Shown one piece after another: positions 22,901 through 33,200 of a stretch of DNA of 64,000 nt. The stretch comes from Heterodera schachtii (lineage: Eukaryota > Nematoda > Chromadorea > Rhabditida > Heteroderidae). The notes beneath the pieces were generated by a model. That model searched no databases, was not told where the DNA came from, and saw only the letters and a list, made by a program, of their open reading frames with translations. How positions within the stretch are numbered: the first letter of the stretch is position 1; every line of letters begins with the position of its first letter. The DNA is taken from the NCBI GenBank assembly GCA_023374025.1, contig SIJG01000010.1, positions 770,517 to 834,516 on the forward strand, given 5' to 3'. Position numbers and translations under genes: made by a program.

Positions 22901-25900
22901 ATTTTCCATTTCTGGAAAATTTGTTAACAAAAATGCAATAAAAACGGAAAATACACCCCTAAGAATCGGACCTAAAAATTCAGAAAAATATACCCCTAAG
23001 AATCGACCGAAAATTTTTAAAAAACACACCACTAAGAATTGGAAAATTTTATCAGAAAATTCTTCCCCCAAATTTTTTTTTTTCATGACAAAATTTTTGA
23101 TTTAAAATGTCAATATTTGCTAAGAGAATTTTATAAAAAACTGTAGCTCATTGTCAAGTGTACTAATGAAAAAATTTTTTTAAAGTTAATTTGCACCCCT
23201 AATTTTCAAGTTTTTTTTGTGCATATTTGGTGCATATTTTGCGATTTTTGTGCATATTTCACGACTTTATTTGCATATTTATGCGTATATTTTGGCCACT
23301 TTTTGTGCATATTTTTTGCAGCCCTGGTGATAAATAATATTTCAGCACATGAAGCACAATCTAGCAACGGAATGCCAATTGCCATCACAAGAACAGTTGG
23401 AAAGATATGCCGCTGTTCTTGAGCTTTTCCAAAAAATTGAACAGCGTCATCATTTGCTGCTAAATCAAAATGATTTCCTTCTTGTGAAAAAATATAAATC
23501 TATAAAAAGCTGTAAAAATATATATATATATAAAGCTTTATTTAGAAATTTTATAATTAAAAATAAATTAAGTAATTAATTAATTTTTAAGCAATTTTGG
23601 CCAAAGCAGCAATGGCACCTATGCAAGAAAAACTAAATACAAGTAGATAGTCATTTTTTATAACAAAAATATATTGCATTCTTTATCAATCAGTCTACAG
23701 TAATCAAATTTTAAATTACGATATAAAATAATCATTAATTTTAATGGCTAAATAATGTGCATAAATATTTTATTTTATTAGTCCTAAACAGTGCGAGCAG
23801 TGCAGATGAGGTCTGGCAAGCGTTGATCAAATTGAACACGGATTTTCATTATGCAGAAAATACGTATAAATTATTTTGTTTTTGACAAAAACAAATTTAT
23901 TATTATTATTATTATTATTTTAATAAGTAAATAATTTAATAATATACATCTAAAATTGCTGAATATGGTATTAAAAATAAAGAAAGACAAATAAAAATCA
24001 AAAACCGACAAAAAAAGCGAAATTTTCCATTTTTTAAAATTATTTTTGTAACAAAATTAAAATTTTCTTTAAAATTAATATTTAAACAAAATTTTGAGAA
24101 ATATTTCGAAAATTATATACTTTCAGCTGTTGGATACAATCAATTGCTGATGGCAACGAATGGAAACGAGAACCGATTCTTCATTTCGCTCAATTAGTTT
24201 TTTTGGATTTGATGAAAATGGTGAGTTTTTAGATTACGGGTTTTCACACCTAATTAACTAATTACTTTTTTTGATTAATTAATTTATTAGTCTTTGATCG
24301 CGTCACATTGTGCCAATGTTATTTATGCGGGCAAACAAAAAGATATTGATATTGACCATAGGAACATCAAATTAAGGCTGCAAGAAATTACTACCCATAT
24401 GGCTGATTGGATAGCCAAAATGATGGTAAAAATGGGCATTATTTTGTTGTCACTTTATTAAATTATCTTTTATTTCTTACAATTATAATCAAAAAACTTT
24501 TGCTGTCGATTTTAATTCTGTGAAATTCCAGTGTTTTGAAACGTTGATTTTCTGTAATTTTGTTCTACAATACCAAAAAAATCATCATCAATTATATAAC
24601 TTTTTTTCATTGCCAACCAAATCCAACAAATTCTTGGTATCATCATTCAAGAGCCGGGGTTAACATGCTCTATTAATCTGCAAAAATTCGAAAAAATTCG
24701 TTAAGGTTCAAAAAACAGATGACAAAAAATATTTTAACCAGTTTTTTGAATCATTTTGGTCATAACTTTTTTTAACCGAAACGAATTTTTTTCGAAATTT
24801 TGCAGGCTAATGGAGGACAGTTAGGACTATCGAATGGTATCAAAAATAATAAAATTGGGCTGTTGCTTTTTGGTGAAATTATACAATAATTTCTGTCAAC
24901 CATTTTTTACTTTATTGGCTTTTTTGAATAACACCCACCCATTTTGATGGTTTTTGATGGCATCGAATTAACTCAGGAAATCACTTGGCCAACAATTTCA
25001 CGCTTTTATGCAAAATCAGCAATTGGCAATTTGCCTATCAATGAGAGTAAAGAGGATTATCAATTTGTAGCGGAAAAGATCAAGGAAGAGCTTGTCCAAT
25101 TTGGTGCAGCAGAGTAAGCAAAATTGAGTGATCATTCTTGATCAGTTTATAATCAAGAAAACTTTTAAATATTATGATTGATCATTGAGAAATGAATTTT
25201 AAAAAATCCTAAAAAATTGGCCAAAAAAATCAACCAAAACAAAAAGTGTAATTTTACAAAATTAATTCAAAAAATTAGTCGATTAGCTAAATCTTTCATT
25301 TTTTATTTTAAATTGTACGAATTTTTTAAATGTTTTTTTTTCTAATATAACTTTTGGAATTGTTGTGCCTTGTTTTATGCTTAATATATTGGGACTAATG
25401 AGCAAAAAAATAAAAGGCATATGCCTCAAAAGTTGGTCTCTAGTGATCAAATTCAGAAATTAATTTTAAAAAATCCTAAAAACTTGGCCAAAAAAATCTA
25501 CCAAAAATTAGTCGATTAGCAAAAAATATTATATTTAAAATTGTACGAATTTTTAAATGTTTTTCTACTAATATAAACTTTTGGAATTTGCATAATTTTT
25601 TAAAATGATTAACAAGTATGTACAATGTTCAGATACGATTACACGGTCATCGTTTTACCTAATTGGACTAATCCAGAAGCGATGGCAATCATTAGCGAAG
25701 CTAATTCATACTTTGATTTAATTGACGTAAACCAAATCAATGTTATCGTAGTCCGAATTGAAGACAATGAAACAAATTTTGAATTGGCAAGCAAAGCAGC
25801 AGAATGGTTTACGCCAACGATAGAATCAAAAATGAAAGAAGCCATAAAGTAATTTTTAATTTTTTGGTAGAGAAATTACCGTATTTATTGTAATAGAGCC

Positions 25901-27486
25901 CCGAGGGCTCTGTTTTTCAACCTCCCCCCGGGGGCTTTGTTAACCCCCCCCCCCTCAAACGGGGGGCTTTATTTCGGAGGGGTGGCTCTAATTCAGGGGG
26001 GGGGGCTTTGTTTTTCAACCTCCCCCCCCCTCCCTCAAAAGGGGGGATTTATTCGGAGGCTGGCTCTAATTCAGGGGAGGGCTTTGTTTTTCAACCTCCC
26101 CCCACCCCTCAAAAGGGGGGCTTTATTTCGGAGGGGTGGCTCTAATTCAGGGGGGCTTTGTTTTTCAACCTCCCCCCCCCCCTCAAAAGGGGGGCTTTAT
26201 TTCGGAGGGGTGGCTCTAATTCAGGGGGGGCTTTGTTTTTCAACCTCCCCCCCCCCCTCAAAAGGGGGGCTTTATTTCGGAGGGGTGGCTCTAATTCAGG
26301 GGGGGCTTTGTTTTTCAACCTCCCCCCACCCCTCAAAAGGGGGGCTTTATTTCGGAGGGGTGGCTCTAATTCAGGGGAGGGGCTTATAATTCAATAAATA
26401 CGATATATTATTTTACGCGTACTGTTTTTCGAGAAAAAATCGTCATAACTTTTGTTTAAGTCGGGCAAATTAAACATTCTTGGTATCATTCGATAGCACT
26501 AGATTTTGGTAGAGAAAAATTAATTATAATTAGCGGCTTCCTTTTGTCTTTTTCCTGGCTTCTCTATAGCCTAATTAGCAGGAAAATACTTTATTTTTTT
26601 TGTATTTGCGAAGTAAAATTTGGGACTTTTATTTACATATTTCGGCAGTTTTTCTACATATTGCATATGACATATTTTTTCGTCATTTTTTCGTACATAT
26701 TTTGCAATTTTTTAGAGTTTTAAAGGAAATTTTTTTTATTAATACCCTAAAAAATCCAAAATTTCGTAATTTTTCGTACAGATTTTCATTATTTACCTTT
26801 AAGAAATTTTTTTTTACAAAAAATAACCATTTAAAAATTGGTTTTGTACATTTTTCATATATATTTTAGCTTTTTTATACGTATTTTATTTAAATATTTC
26901 GTGATTTTTCTTACATAAAAAGGAAACCCTTAATTATAAATAATATATTTTTTTATTGTTTTATTATTCTGAAAATTATTATTTTTTTGTATCACGAAAT
27001 CCTTCATGAAATATTATTTTCTGCTATTAAGACTGTGGTGGGATCACAAAAGACATTTAAAGCTCAGTGATCTCGCGAAGGAACTGAAACAATCGCTTCA
27101 ATATTATCGTAATTTGGTGTTGATACATAATTGGAAGTTTTTCAGCTTCGCTGCCACAATTACTCTCGGTGAAAAACAATTTAAATTTTTATTTTTAAAT
27201 TTAAATTTGATTTTTGCCACTATTAATTAGTTAATTACTCTCGGTGAAAAACGATTAAAATTTTTTTCATTTTGATTTTTAAATTTGATTTTTGCCACTA
27301 TTAATTAGTTAATACTCTCGGTAAAAAACGATTTAAATTTTAAATTTTAATTTTTAAATTTGATTTTTGACAGGTGTTACTCAGAGCTTTATCAGATCTG
27401 CCAAGGCCGAACAGAGTTTCCGGCATAAAATTGTGCCGGTGTCGTTTATTGATGCAGAAATTTTCCATGTTCACATGCTTTTGTGA
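19971..27486 (+). CDS. copy C of unrecognised 12-exon gene family (intact)
   Basis: I do not recognise the product. Exons: 1 19971-20140, 2 20564-20698, 3 20828-20968 (alternatives 21372-21521 and 22274-22417), 4 23346-23511, 5 23592-23642, 6 23782-23863, 7 24127-24220, 8 24291-24425, 9 24977-25113, 10 25633-25848, 11 27032-27168 and 12 27374-27486. Every border is GT-AG and every phase closes, giving about 525 codons. Exon 1 starts in mid-codon, so an upstream exon with the start is missing from this call. The predicted protein is mostly helical. It has an early hydrophobic GAVGAIIGTAVD segment, then acidic helical stretches, DGNEWKRE, a YDYTVIVLPNW beta-like run, RNLVLIHNWK and a C-terminal FHVHMLL. 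I see no catalytic signature. Intron 10 contains a GC-rich satellite element. Confidence 0.8.
20828..22417. other. exon-3 cassette repeated five times in alternating orientation
   Basis: Plus copies at 20828-20968 (47 codons), 21372-21521 (50) and 22274-22417 (48) are each symmetric in phase 0 with a CAG acceptor and a GTGAG donor. Minus copies lie between them at about 21169-21321 and 21811-21898. The first minus copy has an internal frame change, and its donor GTGAGT has become AGAAGT. The second is 5'-incomplete. Shared core residues are ITDP, then a D/K-EEFI-C-type run and Y/H-DVLI. Because all plus copies are phase-symmetric, any single copy or combination keeps the frame. Confidence 0.85.
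22751..23326. mobile_element. 576-bp hAT-like non-autonomous element in copy C intron 3
   Basis: The inverted termini CAGGGCTGCAAAAAATATGC and GCATATTTTTTGCAGCCCTG are flanked by the exact target duplication GTGATAAA (22743-22750, 23327-23334). The interior holds three ACACC-C/A-CTAAGAAT motifs shared with other elements. Confidence 0.92.
25877..26406. repeat. GC-rich 74-76-bp tandem array in a TIR element, intron 10 of copy C
   Basis: About six units contain CTTTGTTTTTCAACCTCC, a C-run, AAAAGGGGGGCTTTATTTCGG and GGTGGCTCTAATTCAGG (unit starts near 26006, 26082, 26156, 26231 and 26306). Outer ends CGTATTTATTG and CAATAAATACG are inverted repeats. The C-run and G-run within each unit can pair. 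Open frames across it arise only because the unit is often a multiple of three. Confidence 0.85.
26531..26932. mobile_element. 402-bp hAT-like element in intron 10 of copy C
   Basis: The left end TAGCGGCTTCCTTTT and right end AAGGAAACCCTTA form an imperfect inverted repeat. The flanking octamers ATTATAAT and ATTATAAA match at seven of eight. The interior has the TCCTGGCTTCTC segment found in several neighbours. Confidence 0.6.
27161..27330 (+). repeat. tandem copies of the exon 11 donor boundary (copy C)
   Basis: The exon 11 end TACTCTCG plus its donor GTGAAAAA is repeated at about 27,236 and 27,312, each within a unit of about 75 bp that includes TTTTTGCCACTATTAATTAG. Copies 2 and 3 lie in the intron and are potential decoy donors. 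Confidence 0.8.
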
Positions 27487-27525
27487 GTAATGTGCCACAC
27501 TCAACAAGTCGAGAGCTTTTGTGAT

Positions 27526-27830
27526 TAGGGATGGCATTTTTCCGTTTTTTTTTACAAATGAGTCATTTGGATTTCAAACTTCTTTGTTTGATCAATTGAT
27601 AAAAATAATTGTATTAGAAAAAATGACCAATTTTTATCATCGAACACCTCGAAATGTAAATTTAATTTGCAATTTTTCTGGCTAAAATAATAAAGAATAT
27701 GAGATATTTATTTCTTGAATTTTTACCATAAACACACATAATTTATTTTCCAATTTTAAACATAGCAAACATGTTTTGCACATATTTTGGCATTTTTTGA
27801 GTTTTTAGCACATAAAAATCCCTATCCCTA
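27526..27830. mobile_element. 305-bp hAT-like MITE downstream of copy C
   Basis: This element belongs to the same family and position as 18038-18323: TAGGGAT...ATCCCTA ends, with the right flank ATTATGAT. The left flank (TTTGTGAT) has diverged. It lies just after the copy C stop codon, probably in the 3' UTR or close to it. Confidence 0.75.
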
Positions 27831-28439
27831 ATTATGATAATTTTTCTCTCTTTCCAATTAATCTTTTTCTTTAATTTTCTTTGAAATTTAAATATTTTAT
27901 TTATTTTTATTCTATCAATTAAAAAATTTCTTTGGCATATTTATTTATTATTTTTAAATGTTTTCATCTGATGTTACTCAAAAAACCAACAAATGAAAAT
28001 ATTTTTAGATATAACATTGCTCAAAAACAACCATTTTTTAATTTTTGATATTTTCGAAAGAATCTAAGAATACTCTAATATCTTGGAAAATTTCAAAAAA
28101 TTTCGTTAAATTTAAAGAAAGTTATACCAAAAAAGTTAAAAAAAAACTTAGTTTTTGAGTTTCTTAGGTCATAACTTTTTTGAAACTTAATGAATTTTTT
28201 TGAAATTTTGCAGGATAATAAAAAAAACACTTAGGACTATCGAATAATAATATCAAAATTATAAATTCATTTTGGTGAATTAATAATAATACAGTACTCT
28301 CATCTGTTAATAAAAATGAATATGCTTACTGTAATTTGTTTGTTTTCGTGTTTTTTTCTTCAAAATTCTAAAATTTTTTGGAAGTCGTTTTTTTAATGTG
28401 ATATACAAATTATGGTCAAAAGATGAAATAGAAAACAAT

Positions 28440-28565
28440 TAATGAGCATAATTACTGCATTAATTTATTCAATTAGTTAGTGATAATCCGTTCATCGTCG
28501 TTGTCACATAATTGCCGGAACAATTTGCTAATTGCCATCCGTTTCAATTTTCCGGCGGCGGGCGA
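28440..28565 (-). pseudogene. relic of the PTR gene 3' end beside copy C
   Basis: The stretch matches 42,050-42,180, including the sequence around the PTR stop codon (TTCATCGTCGTTGTCACA, degraded) and the preceding GGAACAATTTGC coding bases. Similarity stops within the last PTR exon. The whole flank 27,840-28,565 is colinear with 41,560-42,180. Confidence 0.8.
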
Positions 28566-28842
28566 TGATAAATAATTAAGATTTGTAAATAAGTTTTGGC
28601 AAACACTTCCGGCTACTTCAGTCAATTAAAATATGTTTATCTAAATTTTGCGCAATTATTATTATTATTATATTTTTAATTTATCGAATTAATAAGCGTG
28701 TATTTAAAAAGATATATTCAATTACATTTTTTTTATTTATTCGAATATATTTATGAATAAAATAAATATTCATTAACCCCAAAAAATTATTTGCAAATGG
28801 CACAAATTGTGAACTTGGTACAAAATAGTTTATAATGGTCAC

Positions 28843-29031
28843 TAGAGACCGGACGGGACCGGGATCCCGCCGGGATTTTGCTGGGACTCCCGGTCCCGGT
28901 CCCGGCTTTTTTGGACAAACCACCGGGACCGGGATTCCCGGAAAAACGGGAGTCCCGGTCCCGGGATCCCGTCAAGGTCGATTTTCCAAGTCCCGGTCCC
29001 GATCCCGGCCATCTCAAAATTCCGGTCTCTA
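28843..29031. mobile_element. 189-bp GGGACC-rich hAT-like MITE
   Basis: The inverted termini TAGAGACCGGA and TCCGGTCTCTA are flanked by the exact target duplication ATGGTCAC (28835-28842, 29032-29039). The interior consists of GGGACCGGGA repeats. The homologous site beside remnant D (about 17,325-17,335) is empty. Confidence 0.9.
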
Positions 29032-29467
29032 ATGGTCACATATTTGTCCATAATTATTTTAAATGAAATTTTATTTAAAGGTCAGCTTTTTGATTTTGGT
29101 TCTCTCATGGCCAAATGCATTGTCAATCGGTTGTGTTTAATTATCTTTCTTTTTAATTGTAAATAATTAAAATACTTATATAAAAATGCTAAAATATGTA
29201 TACGAAATATGTACAAAAAAAACCCAAATATGCATTAGAATATGTAAATAAAATGCATATTTTTTTGGAAAAAAATTCTTCGTAATTGGAAATAAATATG
29301 TATGTGTGTGTTGGCAAACACTTCCGCTCCATCTGTCCAAATATTTAATTCGTTGATTAAATTTTGCGCTATTATTATTATTATTATGACTGGTAATACG
29401 CACATAAAATATAATTCGTGAAATCGTATATGAAATTACATTCATTAATTCGTTTATTACTTTTAAA

Positions 29468-29680
29468 TAGAGTGCCACGGGACCGGGAATTTTGGGCAAA
29501 CCCGGGACCGGGACCTTTTCGGTTTGAAAAACCGGTAGTTTTGGGCAAACCCGGGACCGGGACCTTCTCGGTTTGAAAAACCGGGAATTTTTGGCTGGGA
29601 AAACCGGGACTAGTCTCGGTCCCGGTCAAAACCGGGACCTTGGTACTCAGTTGTTCGCTACCAGGTCCCGTGGCACTCTA
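29468..29680. mobile_element. 213-bp GGGACC-rich hAT-like MITE
   Basis: The termini TAGAGTGCCACGGGACC and GTCCCGTGGCACTCTA are inverted repeats. The exact target duplication is CTTTTAAA (29460-29467, 29681-29688). The interior has CCCGGGACCGGGACC and GGTTTGAAAAACCGG segments. Confidence 0.92.
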
Positions 29681-29938
29681 CTTTTAAATAATACAATTCA
29701 TCTCCATCTGCTGGTGAAATTCATTCCCGAAAAACTCATTATCATCTCAGCAAAATCCACCATTTGCTACAAAGCTCTTTTAGCGAATTTTGTGGCATAT
29801 TCCTAATGGCCAGGATCTTGAGCATTGTAAATTTGTTATTATGGTGCACATTTTTGGAAGTCGGGTTTTCTCAGCAAAAGCCATTAGCAATTGGTCAGTT
29901 TTTGCGCTTTTCCTATTTCTGTGACGAGTCCACTGAGT

Positions 29939-30075
29939 ATCGGCGCCGGCGTTTCGGCGCCGGCGTTTCGGCGCCGGCGTTTCGGCGCCGGCGTTTCGGC
30001 GCCGGCGTTTCGGCGCCGGCGTTTGGGCGCTGTCGTTTCGGCGCCGGCGTTTTTTTCGGCGCCGGCGTTTCGACG
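29939..30075. repeat. 14-bp GGCGCCGGCGTTTC tandem array
   Basis: About nine units, each containing a self-complementary GGCGCC, lie upstream of copy B exon 1. Copy A has only about three degenerate units at 10,965-11,010. Confidence 0.9.
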
Positions 30076-30284
30076 CCAGCTCGTTTTTCCACTATAACTT
30101 TTTTCTTTGGCTTCCAAATCCAACAATCTTGGTATCATTCGAAAGTGCTCTTAACATGCTCTATTAGCTTTACAAAAAACCAAAAGATTTTCATGCCTGG
30201 AAAAGTTTTATAAAGAAAATACTTCAAAATTTCGACTTTTTCGCAATTTTCATGTATAACTTTTTTAAATTGTTTTTTTTCAAG

Positions 30285-33200
30285 ACACGCTGGAAGTGAA
30301 GGAAATGGCAAGAGAATTTTTGTTTTTAACCAAATCAACATGGGACACCATTAAAAAATTGAGAACTGTCAGCGATCATGCTGTATCTTTCGCGCGTGTT
30401 GCACGTCCAGTTGGCGCCTTAATTATGGCGGCGGCTGATAGCACACCAAAAGTAAAAATTGGTTGAAAGAAAGCATATTTTTATTAAAAAAAACTAGCTT
30501 TTAGATTTCCTTCTGGCAATTTTTTGAAACTTAACGTTAATTTTTTAAATTTTGCTATTTAAAAACTATACACATAGAGCTATCGAACAACACCAAAAAT
30601 GCTTAATTTGATTGACAATTAACAAAGTTATGGTCCAAAAAGTCTTCCGGTGAATTTCGGCCGGCGACGCTTTGGGGTGCACCTTGTCCATATTTTGGCA
30701 TTTTTCCAAAAAACCTCTATTAGAACGGCCTCCACCAGCTAAACTCGGATTTTCACCACAAAAATCGGAATTTTTTGCGAAAAAATCATTTTTTAGTAAG
30801 ATTTTTCTCGATATTAAATAAATTTAAATTTTTTTAAAAATTTGTAAATTTATGTCAAAATAAGCAAAAAAAGCGAAAATTTAGCTTTTAAGGTTGATTC
30901 TTTCAACAAATGAGTAAACCTTAACATTAGAGTGCCACAGGACCGGGACCAAGACGGGAATTCCCGGTCATCCGAGGTCCCGGTTCCGGTCCGGGTTTTG
31001 AAAATCTCAGGCACCGGTTCCGGTCCCGGTAGGGCAACCAAGAACTGGGAAAAACAAGCACTGGTAAGGGTGCTGAGTCATTATATAAAAACCATCAAAA
31101 AGGGCGTTATATAAAAAACCATTCGTTAAGTCTGAAAAAAGTTATAACCAAAAATGTTGAAAAAACTTGGTTTTCGAAGCTTCTCAAGTCATAACTTTTT
31201 TAAAACTTAATTAATTTTTTTTTAATTTTGTATGCTAATAGAAAACACTTAGGGCTATCGAAAAATGTCAAGATTTTAACATTTCGTACATTTTAGCATA
31301 TAAATATGTATGCTCGCTCAATTTCAACCAAATTAATAAGTCTTGGTATCATTCAATAGCTTTAAGTGTTGGCCAAAGTTTCAAAAAATCTTGAGTCAGA
31401 ATTTTTTTTTTTTTTAAACTCAATGAAATTTTTCCAAAATTTTAAAAATAAATTGAGAAATGTTAGGGCTATCGAATGATATTAATTTAGATAAATTTTC
31501 TTTTTAGAATTTCAATTCCTCTATTTATTCTATTATTCTTTAAAATTTCAAAAAATTTCACTGAGTTTCAAAAAGGTTCTTCTGGCATTTTCCAAAAAAC
31601 CTCTATTAGAACGGCCCCCATCAGTTAAATTGGAATTTTCACACTAAAAATCGGAAAAAATTTTTTCTTAAAATAATTTTTAGCAAAATTTTTTCGAAAA
31701 TATTAAATAAATTCATATTTTCTTAAAAAAGTAAATTTATGTCAAAATAAGCAAAAAAGAGAAAATTTCGCTTTTCAGGCTGATTTTTCGCCAAAATGAG
31801 TAAACCTTAGCTTTATCATTATGGTTTTTAAATACAAAATTATACCCTCAATTTGAAAATTTATGTCCATATTTTATGGCAATATTTAGCGATTTTATAT
31901 CCATATTTTTCTATGCCCCATTTATTACACTTTTTATTATTTACAATTTAAATTTTAAGACAGAATCAGCAGAAGAGCTAAAAGCCATCAAAGAATTACA
32001 TGAGTTTTTACGTGAACAGTTTAAAGCTCTTCGTACGATTGTACATTCGGAAAGCAAAAAAACTGGACATTTTGTTGTTAATGAGGAATATATAGAGGTA
32101 TTTAAATCTTAAAATAAAATTTAAAAATATTAAATATTATTAGTAGGGTTCGAAGTTGTATGATTTTGCATATTTTTTCTGCGCATATGCTATCAAGGGC
32201 GTAGGCAGGGGGGGGGGGGGGGGCTGAGGGGGCTAAAGCCCCCCCCCCCCGAAACCCAAAAAGTAAAAAATTTTCAGTAAATTTTTTTGAAATTTTAAGC
32301 AATTTTCTTAACAAAATTGCATTAAAATACTCAAAAATTTTCCCGGCGGCGCCTATCGGCACCGCCGGACCACCATTTTACCATATTTTTGAAAAATGAA
32401 GGCCAAAATGGTAAAAAATATTAATTTTTTGGCGAAAAATTTTGTAAAATACACCCCATAATTCGGGATTTCAAAAAACAAAAAATACACCCCTAAAAAT
32501 TGACTTAAAAAGGAAAAATACACCCCTAAAAATCGAATTTTTGACTTCAGCCCCCCCCCCCCCCAAAGCCAAGGGTCTGGCTACGCCCTTGTATGCTATG
32601 TATGAAGAAAGGGGCTCAAAAATAGCATTTCTACGTTAAAATTTTTTGATTTAGTGAAGGTTTTTAGTGCATATAAAAGCATATTTTGGGTGTTTTCGAG
32701 AATAAGTGCATATTTTGCCAATTTTGGGCTTTTAGAGCATATTTCAGCCATTTTTGGCAAATTTTCAGAAGAAAAATGCGAAAAAAGCGAAAAATACACC
32801 CCCTAAGGATCGACTTTTTGGGAATTTTTTTAAAAAAATACAAAATCGAAAATTTTTAATTTTCTGTAAGAACTTTTGGAAAAAAAATTATTTATATAAA
32901 AAATGTAATTTTGTTTTAGCATATAATAAAAATTCAAAAATTTAGAAATTCAATTTTTTTGTAAAAATTTCTTAAACATTTTATGAAATCATCGAAAGTC
33001 CAAAATCTGTTGAGTTCGCTGACCCACAAAATGTCCAGGCCACGAAATGTCCACAAGAGTAAAAACCCACGAAATGTCCAGAAAAAAATAAAATTAATTT
33101 TATAAAAATCCGAAAAATAAGTTTACCGACTCCGAAAACCCTAAAATAGACTTTAGACTTATTTCCCGAATTTTTATAAACTTTAATTTTTCATTTTGTG

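Noticed and set aside
25937..26397. Open frames of LKRGALFRRGGSNS-type repeats
   Set aside because: The GC-rich 74-76-bp array is open in several frames and on both strands, which is typical of a repeat and not of a gene.
29764..30213. Open frames rich in RRRFGAG and APA repeats
   Set aside because: They come from the 14-bp GGCGCC array, which is open in all frames.
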